Assembly (NCBI GenBank): GCA_900770395.1
Contig: CAAGKM010000004.1
Coordinates: 1 to 64,000 of the forward strand
Reading direction: 5' to 3'
Length of the DNA: 64,000 nucleotides
Source of the DNA: an uncultured Prevotella sp.
GTDB lineage: Bacteria; Bacteroidota; Bacteroidia; Bacteroidales; Bacteroidaceae
Below are positions 26,339 through 36,416 of this stretch, piece after piece. Made by a program: the position numbers and the translations under genes. The number at the start of each line of letters is the position of its first letter. Position 1 is the stretch's first letter. Below the pieces are notes generated by a model. It saw only the letters and a program-made list of their open reading frames with translations, made no database searches and was not told where the DNA came from.

Positions 26339-28507
26339 ATGAAAATAAAGACTGTTTTAGTGACTGCCGCATTCTTGGGGGCTACATTGCCCTCGGCTGC
26401 AGATGGCAGTAATATAGACATAGTGACAGACAACCTTCAGCTTACGTTTGAGGTGAAAGACAACGGGAGGATGTATCAGGCATATTTGGGACAGCGCCTG
26501 CAACACACCGGAAGCTCTGAGTTGCGAATGCCTCTCACGTCAGTAACCACGAGCAATATAAAAGGTTGTGAGGTTTATCCCGTGATGGGCACTGAGGACT
26601 ACTACGAGCCTGCGTTGGAGATATGTCATGCCGACGGCAATCCCACATCGGTGCTGAAATATGCGGGACACGAACGGAAGGACAACGAGACTATCGTCAG
26701 ATTGAAGGATGAGGTCTACCCTGTGGAGGTCACCCTGCATTATGCTGTATATCCCTCTGACGACATAATAAGGACATGGGCTGAGATAATCCATGACGAA
26801 AAGGGAGACGTGTATATCAGCAGATATGCCTCGTCGATGCTCTATATGGAGAGCAGGGAATATTGGCTTAGGCAAGTATGCGGCGACTGGGGACGCGAGA
26901 TGCAACTCGTGGACAACAAGCTGGAATTCGGACGCAAGACACTGTCGTCGCGTCTCGGTACCCGTGCCGCCATGTACTCACAGCCGTACTTCATTCTCTC
27001 TCTTGACGGAAAGGCGCAAGAGGAATACGGCAACGTTTTGATGGCGGCATTGGGATGGACAGGCAACACACAGTTTGTCTTCGACCTCGACCACAACAAC
27101 ATACTGCGCATATCGTCGGGCATTAATCCCGAGGCATCAAGATATAAGTTGAGGAAGGGCGAGGTGTTCCGTACGCCTGACTTTGTGTTCACACTCTCCG
27201 ACAGTGGTGTTGGCGAAGGGAGCCGGCGGTTTCAGCGATGGATGCTCACCCACCAGCTGCATGGCGGCGATGGCGACCGCATCACACTGTTGAACAACTG
27301 GGAATACACATCATTCGGATTTAATGAGGAAAAGATATGCAATATCATTGATGAAGCCAAGGACCTCGGCGTTGACCTTTTCCTGCTCGACGACGGATGG
27401 TTTGGCAATAAATATCCGCGCGACAATGCACGGCAGGGGCTCGGCGACTGGCAGACGATGGAGAAGAAGCTGCCAGGCGGCATAAAGGTTCTCATAGACA
27501 AGGCGGAGGGCAACGGCATAAAGTTCGGCATTTGGATTGAGCCTGAGATGGTTAATCCCAAAAGCGAATTGGCAGAGCTGCATCCCGACTGGATTATCCA
27601 ACTGCCCAAGAGGGAGACTTATTATCTTCGCAACCAACTTGTGCTTGACATGACCAACCCCAAGGTGCAGGATTATGTGTTCTCCGTAGTTGACAACCTG
27701 ATGAGGGAAAATCCGAGGATAAAGTACTTCAAGTGGGACTGCAACTCCCCGATAACCAATATCTTCTCCTCACACGAGGGACGTGAGCAAGGCAGGCTCT
27801 ATGTTGACTATGTGCGCGGGCTGTACAAAGTGCTTGAAAGGGTCAGGGCCGCTTATCCCGACATTACTATGATGCTGTGCGCCAGCGGCGGCAGCAGGTG
27901 CGACATTGAGGCTCTGAAATATTTCGACGAGTACTGGGTTAGCGATGACACCGATCCGATGGAGCGTCTTTACATCCAGTGGGGGTGCAGTTATTTCCTG
28001 CCTGCCAAGGCAATGTGCGCCCACGTCACCGACTGGAATAAGCATGCAAGTGTGAAGTTCCGCACTGATGTGGCAATGTCGTGTAAGTTGGGATTCGACA
28101 TAGCCCTCAACAAGCTTTCAGCTGAGGACAGGGAATACTGCCGTATGGCTACAAAGGAGTGGAACCGCCTGAAGGGCATCATCTTCTCGCCCAATCTCTA
28201 CCGCTTGCAGTCACCCTACGACAGTGACCACTGCGTGATGCAGAGGGTGAGCGACGATATGAGTCATTCTGTAGTCTTCGCCTACGACATTCATCCGCGT
28301 TTCCGCGAGCCAATCCTGCCTGTTAAGCTTAATGGACTCGAAACTTCCGCCACATACGAGGTAAGGGAAATATGCCAAGCCAAAGGGCAAAAGCCAATGG
28401 AATGGCACGAGAAAAGTTTCAGCGGTGAGTATCTCATGACTGTCGGTCTGAAGATTACCACGGAGAAAGACATGCAGAGCCGCATTATTGAAATCATCAA
28501 AAAATAA
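26339..28507 (+). CDS. GH36 alpha-galactosidase, secreted
   Basis: A 722-residue glycoside hydrolase expected to release terminal alpha-galactose with retention. A signal peptide ends near SAADG; a beta-sandwich domain precedes the catalytic barrel with LLDDGWFGNKYPRDN, GIWIEPEMVNP, KWDCN (nucleophile Asp at about 467) and SDDTDP (acid/base Asp at about 536-537). CSYFLPAKAMCAHVTDWN is also typical of GH36. It is followed after 7 bp by the GH28-like gene. Confidence 0.92.
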   Translation: MKIKTVLVTAAFLGATLPSAADGSNIDIVTDNLQLTFEVKDNGRMYQAYLGQRLQHTGSSELRMPLTSVTTSNIKGCEVYPVMGTEDYYEPALEICHADGNPTSVLKYAGHERKDNETIVRLKDEVYPVEVTLHYAVYPSDDIIRTWAEIIHDEKGDVYISRYASSMLYMESREYWLRQVCGDWGREMQLVDNKLEFGRKTLSSRLGTRAAMYSQPYFILSLDGKAQEEYGNVLMAALGWTGNTQFVFDLDHNNILRISSGINPEASRYKLRKGEVFRTPDFVFTLSDSGVGEGSRRFQRWMLTHQLHGGDGDRITLLNNWEYTSFGFNEEKICNIIDEAKDLGVDLFLLDDGWFGNKYPRDNARQGLGDWQTMEKKLPGGIKVLIDKAEGNGIKFGIWIEPEMVNPKSELAELHPDWIIQLPKRETYYLRNQLVLDMTNPKVQDYVFSVVDNLMRENPRIKYFKWDCNSPITNIFSSHEGREQGRLYVDYVRGLYKVLERVRAAYPDITMMLCASGGSRCDIEALKYFDEYWVSDDTDPMERLYIQWGCSYFLPAKAMCAHVTDWNKHASVKFRTDVAMSCKLGFDIALNKLSAEDREYCRMATKEWNRLKGIIFSPNLYRLQSPYDSDHCVMQRVSDDMSHSVVFAYDIHPRFREPILPVKLNGLETSATYEVREICQAKGQKPMEWHEKSFSGEYLMTVGLKITTEKDMQSRIIEIIKK

Positions 28508-28514
28508 GACAGCA

Positions 28515-29939
28515 ATGAAGAGATTTTGTTTCATCATACAACTATTCATTGTCTCCATAGCGTCACGTTGCCAGATAACTGTTCCGCAATGGCCTGTTGA
28601 GAACGGTCCAGAACTCTCCACTTCATACAGAGTGGAGGTTCGTCCGTCCGACGGTGGGCAATGGACTGATGTGCCAGTACTATCCTGCGAGGTTAACCTT
28701 GCCAGGCGCACAAAGTCATCGTTCTGCGAGTTTGACATGTGTTCTGGCGCCATTGTCAGGATAACATCCACAGCCGACAGTATCGACATGAACAAGGCTG
28801 ATGTTATGGTACGTCCGCTGTCAAGGCGCATACCCACAAGAGTTGTTGACTCAAAGACCATAGAGCTGCAACTCGACTCTGCCGCCTGCCTCAGCGTGGA
28901 GTTCAACGGCGACCGTATGCACAATCTCCACGTGTTTGCCAATCCGCCGCTCACCGAGCAACACTCTGCCGATGAAAAGAATGCCATCGACTGGCGGGGC
29001 AAGAACGCCCACGACGTCTTCGTCAAGGATGCCTCTCTGATATATTTCGTTCCTGGCGTACACCGGCCCAAGGATCTTCCTTCGAGTGACATACGCATAC
29101 CGAGCAACTGCACTGTCTATCTTTCGCCTGGAGCGGTGGTAAAGGCCCGACTCATTGTCGACCATGCTGAGAACGTGCGCATTATTGGCAGGGGAATAGT
29201 CACTGGCGGTGTGCGTGGAGTGGAGATAACGCATTCCAGAAACGTACTTGTTGAGGGCATAACCTTTCTCAATCCCCAGCACTACACAATTTTCGGGGGA
29301 GACTCGCGCAACATCACCATCCGCAACATCAAGTCATTTTCTGCACGCAGTTGGAGCGACGGGATTGACCTCATGTGCTGCAAGGACGTGACAATAGACG
29401 GTGTCTTTATGCGCAATTCCGACGACTGCATAGCTCTCTACAACCATCGCTGGTGGTATTGGGGAGGCACATCGAATATATCAGTGCGCAAATCCACCCT
29501 ATGGGCAGACGTGGCCCATCCCGTCAATATAGGTACTCACGGTGACGATCGCAGCGATATAGGCGAGACACTGGAGAATGTTTCCTTTGAAGACTGTGAC
29601 ATCTTGTATGCCCGTACCAATGCGGCAATCAGCATTGCATGTGGTGATAAGAATTATTTAAAGGACATCAGGTTCAACGACATCAGGGTTGAGGGTATCT
29701 ATGATACGGCTTTGTTCGGTGTAAGTGTAATATATAGCGAAAAGTATAACAGGGCACCAGGTAATGCTGTAGATGGTGTGCATTTTCAAAAAATTTGTTA
29801 TACGGGTGATGAACGCCAGCTGAAACCTTGTTTTATAAAAAACTACGACGACCTTCATAAGGTGGGCGCATTAACCTTATATGATATAAAACTCAATGAC
29901 AAGGCAAAGTCGCTTCATGAGTTGTTAACTTTAAATTAG
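28515..29939 (+). CDS. GH28-like right-handed beta-helix glycosidase
   Basis: A 474-residue secreted enzyme with a parallel beta-helix. Signal MKRFCFIIQLFIVSIAS; then helix coils with Asp motifs WSDGIDLM, NSDDCIALYN and NIGTHGDD, which resemble the catalytic Asp sets of GH28 polygalacturonases and the related GH49. The canonical GH28 RIK motif was not seen, so the family and linkage are uncertain. I use the ATG at 28515. The next gene starts 4 bp after its stop. Confidence 0.75.
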   Translation: MKRFCFIIQLFIVSIASRCQITVPQWPVENGPELSTSYRVEVRPSDGGQWTDVPVLSCEVNLARRTKSSFCEFDMCSGAIVRITSTADSIDMNKADVMVRPLSRRIPTRVVDSKTIELQLDSAACLSVEFNGDRMHNLHVFANPPLTEQHSADEKNAIDWRGKNAHDVFVKDASLIYFVPGVHRPKDLPSSDIRIPSNCTVYLSPGAVVKARLIVDHAENVRIIGRGIVTGGVRGVEITHSRNVLVEGITFLNPQHYTIFGGDSRNITIRNIKSFSARSWSDGIDLMCCKDVTIDGVFMRNSDDCIALYNHRWWYWGGTSNISVRKSTLWADVAHPVNIGTHGDDRSDIGETLENVSFEDCDILYARTNAAISIACGDKNYLKDIRFNDIRVEGIYDTALFGVSVIYSEKYNRAPGNAVDGVHFQKICYTGDERQLKPCFIKNYDDLHKVGALTLYDIKLNDKAKSLHELLTLN

Positions 29940-29943
29940 TAAA

Positions 29944-32295
29944 ATGAGACAGAAAGCAATTATAATATTATTACTCTGCCTTGCTCCGGCAATGGCTATG
30001 GCAGACACTGCGGAGGTTGACAGCCTGAAGAACAGGGTTGCCCCTTATTTGCGTCATGTGGAAAAACAGAGTGACTGGCTCTTATCCAGGCTGCAGATGT
30101 ATTGGGCGACACATGCCGCTGATGTATATATAAAGGACGAGGCTTTCCATCACCCCGGCGGGAAACGTGCCGCAGCGCCAACGGTGAAGCTTGACGGGAC
30201 ACGCAGTCATGGCTATACATTCAGACGGCCAAAGCTGGAGGATGTGATTCCCTACGATGACGATGCCGGCGGGAATGTGCATTATGTCAATCCTGGTACA
30301 GAAAAACTGGAATTGGTACACCCCTCGAAAACCGGCCGTCAGATATCCAGCCTTAACCGCCATATTCTCACCATCGCCCGTGATGCGGCAAAGATATATG
30401 CAGCCACAGGTGACCGCCGCTACGGTGACATGGCTTTCGGGGTGTTTGACACTTATGTCAAGGGTATTTATTACCGTAATGTTCCCAAGGATATTGATAA
30501 CGGTCATGGGCAGACCATTGTAGGCATTACTTCATTTGAAGTGATACACGAGGACCCCATAAGCGAGATTACCGAGATGTATCCCCTGCTCTTATCGTAT
30601 ATAAATAATGAACGGAGCCTGTATGACGCAGCCATGAAAAAATGGGCGGAGAACATTATTGACAATGGTGTGCCGCATAACAACTGGGATCTCTTTCAGG
30701 CTATATTGATAGTGAAAATTGCCAGTGTGCTGCAGGCGGATGACAAGTATGCCGACGGGAAAGGCAGGGAATATTATATCGATCATGTCGTGAATAAGTC
30801 AACTGTGAGACAGTGGAGTATAAAGCGTCTTGCAGAATTCGGCTTTGACGGTGACACCGGCATTTGGTATGAGTCTCCCGGATATAGCGTGAATGTTGTG
30901 GCAGACATGGCGGAGTTTGCCAATCGGATGGACCGTGACTATGGCATAGATTTTTTCGCTTCCATTCCTGTTCTCACCCGTGCCGTTGAGGCCACTGCGC
31001 AATATCTTATGCCCAACCGTATGATTTGCGGTTTTGGTGACACACATCCCGATTATCTGAGCACACGTGCTGCCGACAATATTATAGAGTATGCCCGCCG
31101 CCATGGTGACAAGGCTTTGGAACGGCGGTTTGTGAAATTCAGGACAGCGATAAGAAGCGATGCGTCTGTTGATGAGATAGAAGAGTTTTGCTCACCCGTT
31201 TTCTCAGCTCCCAATGTGTCATGGCTGATGCAACGGAGCGGTATGGACAGGCAGCACGACCTTGCTGTTTCTCTTAACGGAAGTCTGGGCAACCATCAGC
31301 ATGCCAACGGAATCTCGATGGAGCTATACGGCAAAGGATATGTGCTGGGACCGGATGCCGGCATAGGAAAGGTGCTCTATAGCGGCAGTGATTACAAGGA
31401 ATATTATTCGCAGTTTCCTGCTCACAACACGGTGTGTGTCAATGGCAAGTCGTCTTATCCTGTGATGATGTCGTTTCACGGATTCAAGGTGGACGCGGCG
31501 GGACCGCTCACGCCCGGGCAGGAAACTGACAGGGGAAAGAGGGTGACTTTCTCGCAAGTTTCATTCACGGAGCCTGAGACCCGTGCCGTTCAGATGCGTA
31601 CCAATGCCATTGTGAAAACGAGTGATACGGGAGGTTATTATATAGACATCTTCCGCAGCAAGTTGTCTGCAGATGTACCAGCCGCAGGAGGGCGGGACGT
31701 CTTTCATGACTATTTCTACCATAATCTCGGGCAGACAATGTCGCTTACCCGTGCCGACGGCAGCGGGCTGAACTTGAAGCCGACTGACGAGCTTGCCTTT
31801 GCCGGCGGTCATCTTCCTGCCTATTCGTATATATATAATAAGGTGTCGCAGAACACCTCCGACAATGTGCGCTCGACATTCAGCATCACTGACGGACCGG
31901 AAATGACAATGTGGTTTAAGGGCAGTGAGTGCCAGACGGTTTTTAAAGCTCTGTCTCCTGTAAACATGGAATACGAGCGTCTCGGTAAGTTTATGCCATA
32001 CGATGTGGCGGGGCAGCCTGTGCTCACTTTCATTGCGCGCCGTCATGGTGAGGCTTGGGACAATCCGTTCGTGGCTGTGTTTGAACCTACAACCGTGAAT
32101 GAGCCGTCAGAGATCGAGACGGTGGACTACTTCACTCCCGCCAGGGGTGCCGCGGGCGTCATCGTCCGGTTGAAATCAGGTGATACCGACTATATTTTTT
32201 CTGCTCCCGAAGCCTGCAGGATGAAATATGGGAAGATATCCGTCAAAGGCACGTTTGCTGTAGTGAGAAATGATATGGTTCTTATAAAAAAGTGA
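29944..32295 (+). CDS. heparinase II/III-family polysaccharide lyase
   Basis: A 783-residue secreted lyase-like protein. Signal MRQKAIIILLLCLAPAMAMA; an alpha/alpha-toroid N-domain (residues about 40-400, with NGHGQTIVGIT and NNWDLFQA), then a beta-sandwich with GNHQHANGISMELYGKGYVL, the characteristic His-containing segment of the heparinase II/III family. Such enzymes cut next to a uronic acid and leave a 4,5-unsaturated sugar, the substrate of GH88 enzymes such as the one encoded downstream. The exact PL family is not decided. Confidence 0.82.
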   Translation: MRQKAIIILLLCLAPAMAMADTAEVDSLKNRVAPYLRHVEKQSDWLLSRLQMYWATHAADVYIKDEAFHHPGGKRAAAPTVKLDGTRSHGYTFRRPKLEDVIPYDDDAGGNVHYVNPGTEKLELVHPSKTGRQISSLNRHILTIARDAAKIYAATGDRRYGDMAFGVFDTYVKGIYYRNVPKDIDNGHGQTIVGITSFEVIHEDPISEITEMYPLLLSYINNERSLYDAAMKKWAENIIDNGVPHNNWDLFQAILIVKIASVLQADDKYADGKGREYYIDHVVNKSTVRQWSIKRLAEFGFDGDTGIWYESPGYSVNVVADMAEFANRMDRDYGIDFFASIPVLTRAVEATAQYLMPNRMICGFGDTHPDYLSTRAADNIIEYARRHGDKALERRFVKFRTAIRSDASVDEIEEFCSPVFSAPNVSWLMQRSGMDRQHDLAVSLNGSLGNHQHANGISMELYGKGYVLGPDAGIGKVLYSGSDYKEYYSQFPAHNTVCVNGKSSYPVMMSFHGFKVDAAGPLTPGQETDRGKRVTFSQVSFTEPETRAVQMRTNAIVKTSDTGGYYIDIFRSKLSADVPAAGGRDVFHDYFYHNLGQTMSLTRADGSGLNLKPTDELAFAGGHLPAYSYIYNKVSQNTSDNVRSTFSITDGPEMTMWFKGSECQTVFKALSPVNMEYERLGKFMPYDVAGQPVLTFIARRHGEAWDNPFVAVFEPTTVNEPSEIETVDYFTPARGAAGVIVRLKSGDTDYIFSAPEACRMKYGKISVKGTFAVVRNDMVLIKK

Positions 32296-32391
32296 TGTAA
32301 GGTGTGTTTTATAAAAAACATAAAAAGGCGATGACCGGTTTAAGGAAACAGTACAGGAGATAGAAATAACCATAGATTAAGTATAAAAAAT

Positions 32392-34269
32392 ATGAGAACA
32401 TTTGCATTTATATCATTGTTTTTCGCAGGCTTCATCGGAGCTGTTGCACAGCGGACAGTGTTGGCGCTCGAATCACCCGACGGAAGGAATAAGGTGATAT
32501 TCCAAAAAACTGGTGATAAACTTCAATATGAGATGAAGACAGACGGTGAGAGCGTTATCCTCCCCTCACGCGCGGGGCTCGAACTCGACAACCGCACATG
32601 GGAGATGGCTCTCGGCAAGCGCACGCTCCAGCAGACGGCAAGCTGGATGGACCTGCTTGTGGCAGACAGCGTGTCATATCACAAGCCTGTGGACACCACA
32701 TGGCAGCCTCTCTACGGTGAGCGTTCCGAAATACGCGACCGCTATACCTCTGCCACTCTCCATCTGAGCCGGCATGATGAGAGCCGTTACCGCCTTGACG
32801 TGGAGGTGAGGGCTTACGATGAAGGTGTGGCGTTCCGCTACTTCTTCCCCGAGCATCCCGATGCCGTATTCCATAAGGTGACGGCAGACCTCACCGACTA
32901 CGCTCTTCCGCAGGGCACCATGGCGTGGAGTGAGCAGTGGGCACAGGCGTTCTTCGACCATACGCCAGTTGACAGCCTGCACTATGCCGTGGAGCGTCCC
33001 CTTACTCTTGAGCTGCCGTCGGGCAAATGGGTTGCCTTGCTGGATGCTGACGTTGACGACTGGTGTCTCACCAAATTCAAAGCCCGCAAGGGGCATCCCG
33101 GCACTCTCGAGTCTGTTATGTATTCGCCTGTGGATGTTGTGACATACGCCGCGACACCGTGGAAGCTCATCATGGTGGCAGATGCGCCGGGCAGGCTCAT
33201 CGAGAATAATTATATGGTGGACAATCTCAACCCGGCTCCAAAGGACGGCTCTGACTTCTCATGGGTCAAGCCAGGCAAGATTATGCGCTGCACCCAGCTC
33301 ACCACCGGGGCAGGCATGAAGGTCATCGACTTCTGTACAGAGCACAATATTCCTTATATGCTCTACGACTGGAAATGGTATGAGCCATGCACAAGCCACG
33401 ACGGTGACGCCACGCAGGTGATTGGTGCAATCGACATGAAGCGTGTGGTTGAATACGGCAGGGAAAAGGGCGTCGGCTTGTGGCTTTATGTCAACCAGCA
33501 TGCCCTCGGCAGGCAGATGGACGAGTTGTTCCCGCTCCTCGGCAAATGGGGTGTGGCTGGAGTGAAGTCGGGCTTTGTGCAGTATGCCTCACACCGTTGG
33601 GCAACATGGCTCCACGACATGGTACGCAAGGCTGCCGACAACCGTCTGATGATGAATATCCATGATGAGTTCCGCCCGTCGGGATTCTCACGCACATATC
33701 CCAACCTGCTTACTCAGGAAGGCATTTGCGGCAACGAGGAATGGCCCGATGCCACTCACAACGTCACGCTGCCGTTCACCCGTATGCTCTGCGGTGCTGC
33801 CGACTACACCATCTGCTATTTTGACAAGCGCCTGAGAAACACTCACGCTCATCAGCTGGCTGCATCGCTTGTGTATTATAGTCCGCTGCTGACCATATTC
33901 TGGTACGACACCCCCGACCTCTACCATGGTGAGCCGGAGATTGAGTGGTTTGAGAGACTGGAGACATCGTTCGACGAGTCGAGAGTGCTTGAGGGCTTTC
34001 CCGGCAGGAACATCGTAATGGCACGCCGTAAGGGCGACACATGGTGGGTGGCTGCCATGACCAATAATGATGCCCGCAGGCAGACTGTCGACTTCTCCTT
34101 CCTCGAAAAGGGCAAGAAGTATATTGCGCATATCTATGAGGACAATCCCAAGGTGCGGACGGCAACAAAGGTGGGATGCTCCACCCGCAAGGTCAGCCAC
34201 GGCGATGTGCTCAGTTTCCAGTTGCAGGGCAAAGGCGGAGTGGCTATATGGCTTGAGCCGGCTAAGTGA
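32392..34269 (+). CDS. GH97 glycoside hydrolase, inverting type
   Basis: A 625-residue secreted GH97 enzyme. Signal MRTFAFISLFFAGFIGAVA; N-terminal beta-super-sandwich with LESPDGRNKVIF, DRYTSATLHL and GVAFRYFFP; then a barrel with YDWKWYEP, WGVAGVKSGFV and FRPSGFSRTYPNLLTQEG. Retaining GH97 alpha-galactosidases carry a nucleophile Asp in the VKxDF strand; here Gly394 takes that place, while Glu426 and Glu449 fit the base and acid of the inverting group. The likely substrate is an alpha-gluco- or alpha-galactoside. Confidence 0.88.
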   Translation: MRTFAFISLFFAGFIGAVAQRTVLALESPDGRNKVIFQKTGDKLQYEMKTDGESVILPSRAGLELDNRTWEMALGKRTLQQTASWMDLLVADSVSYHKPVDTTWQPLYGERSEIRDRYTSATLHLSRHDESRYRLDVEVRAYDEGVAFRYFFPEHPDAVFHKVTADLTDYALPQGTMAWSEQWAQAFFDHTPVDSLHYAVERPLTLELPSGKWVALLDADVDDWCLTKFKARKGHPGTLESVMYSPVDVVTYAATPWKLIMVADAPGRLIENNYMVDNLNPAPKDGSDFSWVKPGKIMRCTQLTTGAGMKVIDFCTEHNIPYMLYDWKWYEPCTSHDGDATQVIGAIDMKRVVEYGREKGVGLWLYVNQHALGRQMDELFPLLGKWGVAGVKSGFVQYASHRWATWLHDMVRKAADNRLMMNIHDEFRPSGFSRTYPNLLTQEGICGNEEWPDATHNVTLPFTRMLCGAADYTICYFDKRLRNTHAHQLAASLVYYSPLLTIFWYDTPDLYHGEPEIEWFERLETSFDESRVLEGFPGRNIVMARRKGDTWWVAAMTNNDARRQTVDFSFLEKGKKYIAHIYEDNPKVRTATKVGCSTRKVSHGDVLSFQLQGKGGVAIWLEPAK

Positions 34270-34305
34270 TTTTTAACGTAGAATATAATATTAAGGTAAC
34301 AGATA

Positions 34306-35517
34306 ATGATGAAAAGTAAGATATTTACAGTTTTTGCCATGACAGCCATGGGCTTTGCCCTGGTGTCGTGTCATGATGCCAAGGATGAGATAAATGCGGA
34401 GGAACAGTTGCAGTGGTGCCACGGCAAGGTGTTGCAGTCGCTCGCATCGCTGGGAGCTGACTCCGGCTCTGCCGACTACAGTATGCAGCCGCGCAATATT
34501 GAGAGCAACGCCACGCAGTGGCATTGCCGCAAGTCATGCCCTGAGGAGTGGTGCTCAGGCTTTTGGCCAGGCATACTGTGGATGGACTATTCCGCAACGA
34601 AAGACGGGAAGATAAAGAGACAGGCGGAACTGTACACTGCCTCTGTGGGCAAGATTCTTGAACAGCCTGTCTTCGACCATGACCTCGGTTTCCTTATCTT
34701 CTGCAGTTACGGGAAAGGGTATGCCGCTACAGGCAATCCTGAATATAAGAAGGTGATTCTTGCCGCAGCCGATTCGCTGGCAACTCTCTTCAATCCCAAT
34801 GTGGGCACCATTCTTGCATGGCCGCGGCATGTGGGCGACTTCGGAGGCCACAACACCATCATGGACACTATGATGAATCTTGAGATGCTGTTCTGGGCTA
34901 CCAGGAACGGCGGAAGCCATTCCCTTTATGATATGGCAGTGCGCCATGCCGAGACTACCATGAACAATCATTTCCGTCCTGACGGTACCTGCTATCATGT
35001 GGCTGTGTACAATCAGCAGAGCGGTGACTTCATACGCGGCTGCACCCACCAGGGCTACAGTGACAGCAGTGTGTGGGCGCGCGGACAGTCATGGGCAGTC
35101 TACGGATATACCGTGGTTTATCGTGAGACCAAGGACAAACGGTTCCTGAAGTTTGCTGAAAAAGTTACTGACGCCTATCTCTCGCGGCTTCCTGAGGACT
35201 ATGTGCCATATTGGGACTTCGACGACCCGAAGATTCCTAATGTCTCGCGTGATGCCTCGGCTGCTTGTGTGGTGGCATCGGCACTGCTCGAACTGAGCGG
35301 CTATGTGGGAGGTGAGAAGGGTGCCCGCTATCTTGCGGCAGCCAGGAAAATGCTTGCGTCGCTCTCCTCTGGCAGTTACAGAACAGGCGATTCCAATCCG
35401 AGTTTTCTTCTTCACTCCACAGGGCACCGTCCGGCAGGAACGGAGATCGACGCTTCCATCATCTATGCGGATTATTATTATATAGAGGCATTGCTGAGAC
35501 TGGCGGCTTTGCCATAA
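34306..35517 (+). CDS. GH88 unsaturated glucuronyl/galacturonyl hydrolase, lipoprotein
   Basis: A 403-residue lipoprotein (lipobox ALVSC) that should remove the 4,5-unsaturated uronic acid left by a lyase. The alpha/alpha-barrel shows FDHDLGF with Asp126 and IMDTMMNLE with Asp187; their 61-residue spacing equals that of the two catalytic Asp in the Bacillus enzyme as I recall it (88 and 149). WARGQSWAVYGYT is also characteristic. It is the last gene of the PUL and is followed by a terminator. Confidence 0.9.
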   Translation: MMKSKIFTVFAMTAMGFALVSCHDAKDEINAEEQLQWCHGKVLQSLASLGADSGSADYSMQPRNIESNATQWHCRKSCPEEWCSGFWPGILWMDYSATKDGKIKRQAELYTASVGKILEQPVFDHDLGFLIFCSYGKGYAATGNPEYKKVILAAADSLATLFNPNVGTILAWPRHVGDFGGHNTIMDTMMNLEMLFWATRNGGSHSLYDMAVRHAETTMNNHFRPDGTCYHVAVYNQQSGDFIRGCTHQGYSDSSVWARGQSWAVYGYTVVYRETKDKRFLKFAEKVTDAYLSRLPEDYVPYWDFDDPKIPNVSRDASAACVVASALLELSGYVGGEKGARYLAAARKMLASLSSGSYRTGDSNPSFLLHSTGHRPAGTEIDASIIYADYYYIEALLRLAALP

Positions 35518-35609
35518 GCATCATGGAAGCCAAAGACACTAAAGCCACAAAAGGCTTGAAAGCATTACGTTAGTTTATTTTCTGCATTAGTACCGTTAAG
35601 GTACTGCAC

Positions 35610-35672
35610 GTGCCACCCCACTGTCTGAAATGCCGGTAAATACAGGCATCCCGCGGGGTGGCACCTCTTTTA
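35610..35672 (+). terminator. terminator of the PUL operon
   Basis: GTGCCACCCC (35610-35619) pairs with GGGGTGGCAC (35655-35664), with an inner TGCC/GGCA stem, followed by CTCTTTTATTT. The rest of 35518-35819 shows no gene. Confidence 0.75.
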
Positions 35673-35819
35673 TTTCATACCTTCCTGAGCAATACACAGG
35701 TTGACATTTTTTGCCTAAACATAGACATATATCACCTGCTTTTTACGTTTTTACCCACGAAATATCACTTGCTTTTTACAAAAGTCTGTTAAATATGCTT
35801 GGTTTACAGATGTTTGTAG

Positions 35820-35827
35820 TATCTTTG
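35820..35827 (+). promoter_or_regulatory. -7 promoter element of the DUF6078 gene
   Basis: TATCTTTG followed by CAC, 81 bp before the ATG at 35909. No exact -33 TTTG at the right distance; CTTG at 35798-35801 is close. Confidence 0.5.
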
Positions 35828-35908
35828 CACAAGATAATGCAAAATCGAAAGTAAAATAATCAAGTTTACTTGTGTTTTTTGCCGGGATGCAGTTTATAAT
35901 GTAAAGCA

Positions 35909-36349
35909 ATGAGGAAGACAACTAAGATATACAAGGACATACCGGCTGGCTATCCGCTATGCCTACATGCAGACTGCCCGATGGCTGCCAGCTGTCTGAG
36001 GCAGTTGGCATATCGCCGCCATGCGGAGCTGGGCACGTTCCTGAAACTCGTCAATCCCTCCCAATGCAGCAAGCAGGCAGACTGTCCGCACTATGTGAGC
36101 AACCAGCCTGTAAGGTTTGCCAGGGGATTCGTTAATTTTAAGAACCGTATGTATCCCAACCAGTATGACAAGTTTATGACGCTGCTCATATGCCACTTTG
36201 GGCGCAATCAGTATTTCAAGCGGAGGCGGGGTGATATTGTCCTCCCTCCAGAGGAACAGAAGGTCGTCAAAATAGCTCTGGAAAAGGCAGGAGTAACCCA
36301 ACCGATGGAATTTGACGAATACATTGAGGCAATCAACTGGATTCCCTAA
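35909..36349 (+). CDS. DUF6078 family protein
   Basis: A 146-residue cytoplasmic Bacteroidales protein of unknown function. Cysteines are clustered: CLHADCPMAASC (residues about 18-29) and CSKQADCPHY (about 53-62), which suggests a zinc or iron-sulfur site. A basic C-terminal half (FKRRRGDI) follows. The family name is from memory of this N-terminal Cys pattern. It stands alone between the PUL and the mobilizable element. Confidence 0.65.
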   Translation: MRKTTKIYKDIPAGYPLCLHADCPMAASCLRQLAYRRHAELGTFLKLVNPSQCSKQADCPHYVSNQPVRFARGFVNFKNRMYPNQYDKFMTLLICHFGRNQYFKRRRGDIVLPPEEQKVVKIALEKAGVTQPMEFDEYIEAINWIP

Positions 36350-36416
36350 AATAGCTATAATTACTGCAATGAATATTGATGTTGACTTCATGGGCAGTCG
36401 AAGTTAACAGATACTC

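Noticed and set aside
28211..29113. 300-codon minus-strand open frame
   Set aside because: Antisense shadow over the end of the GH36 gene and the start of the GH28-like gene; no motif, no promoter.
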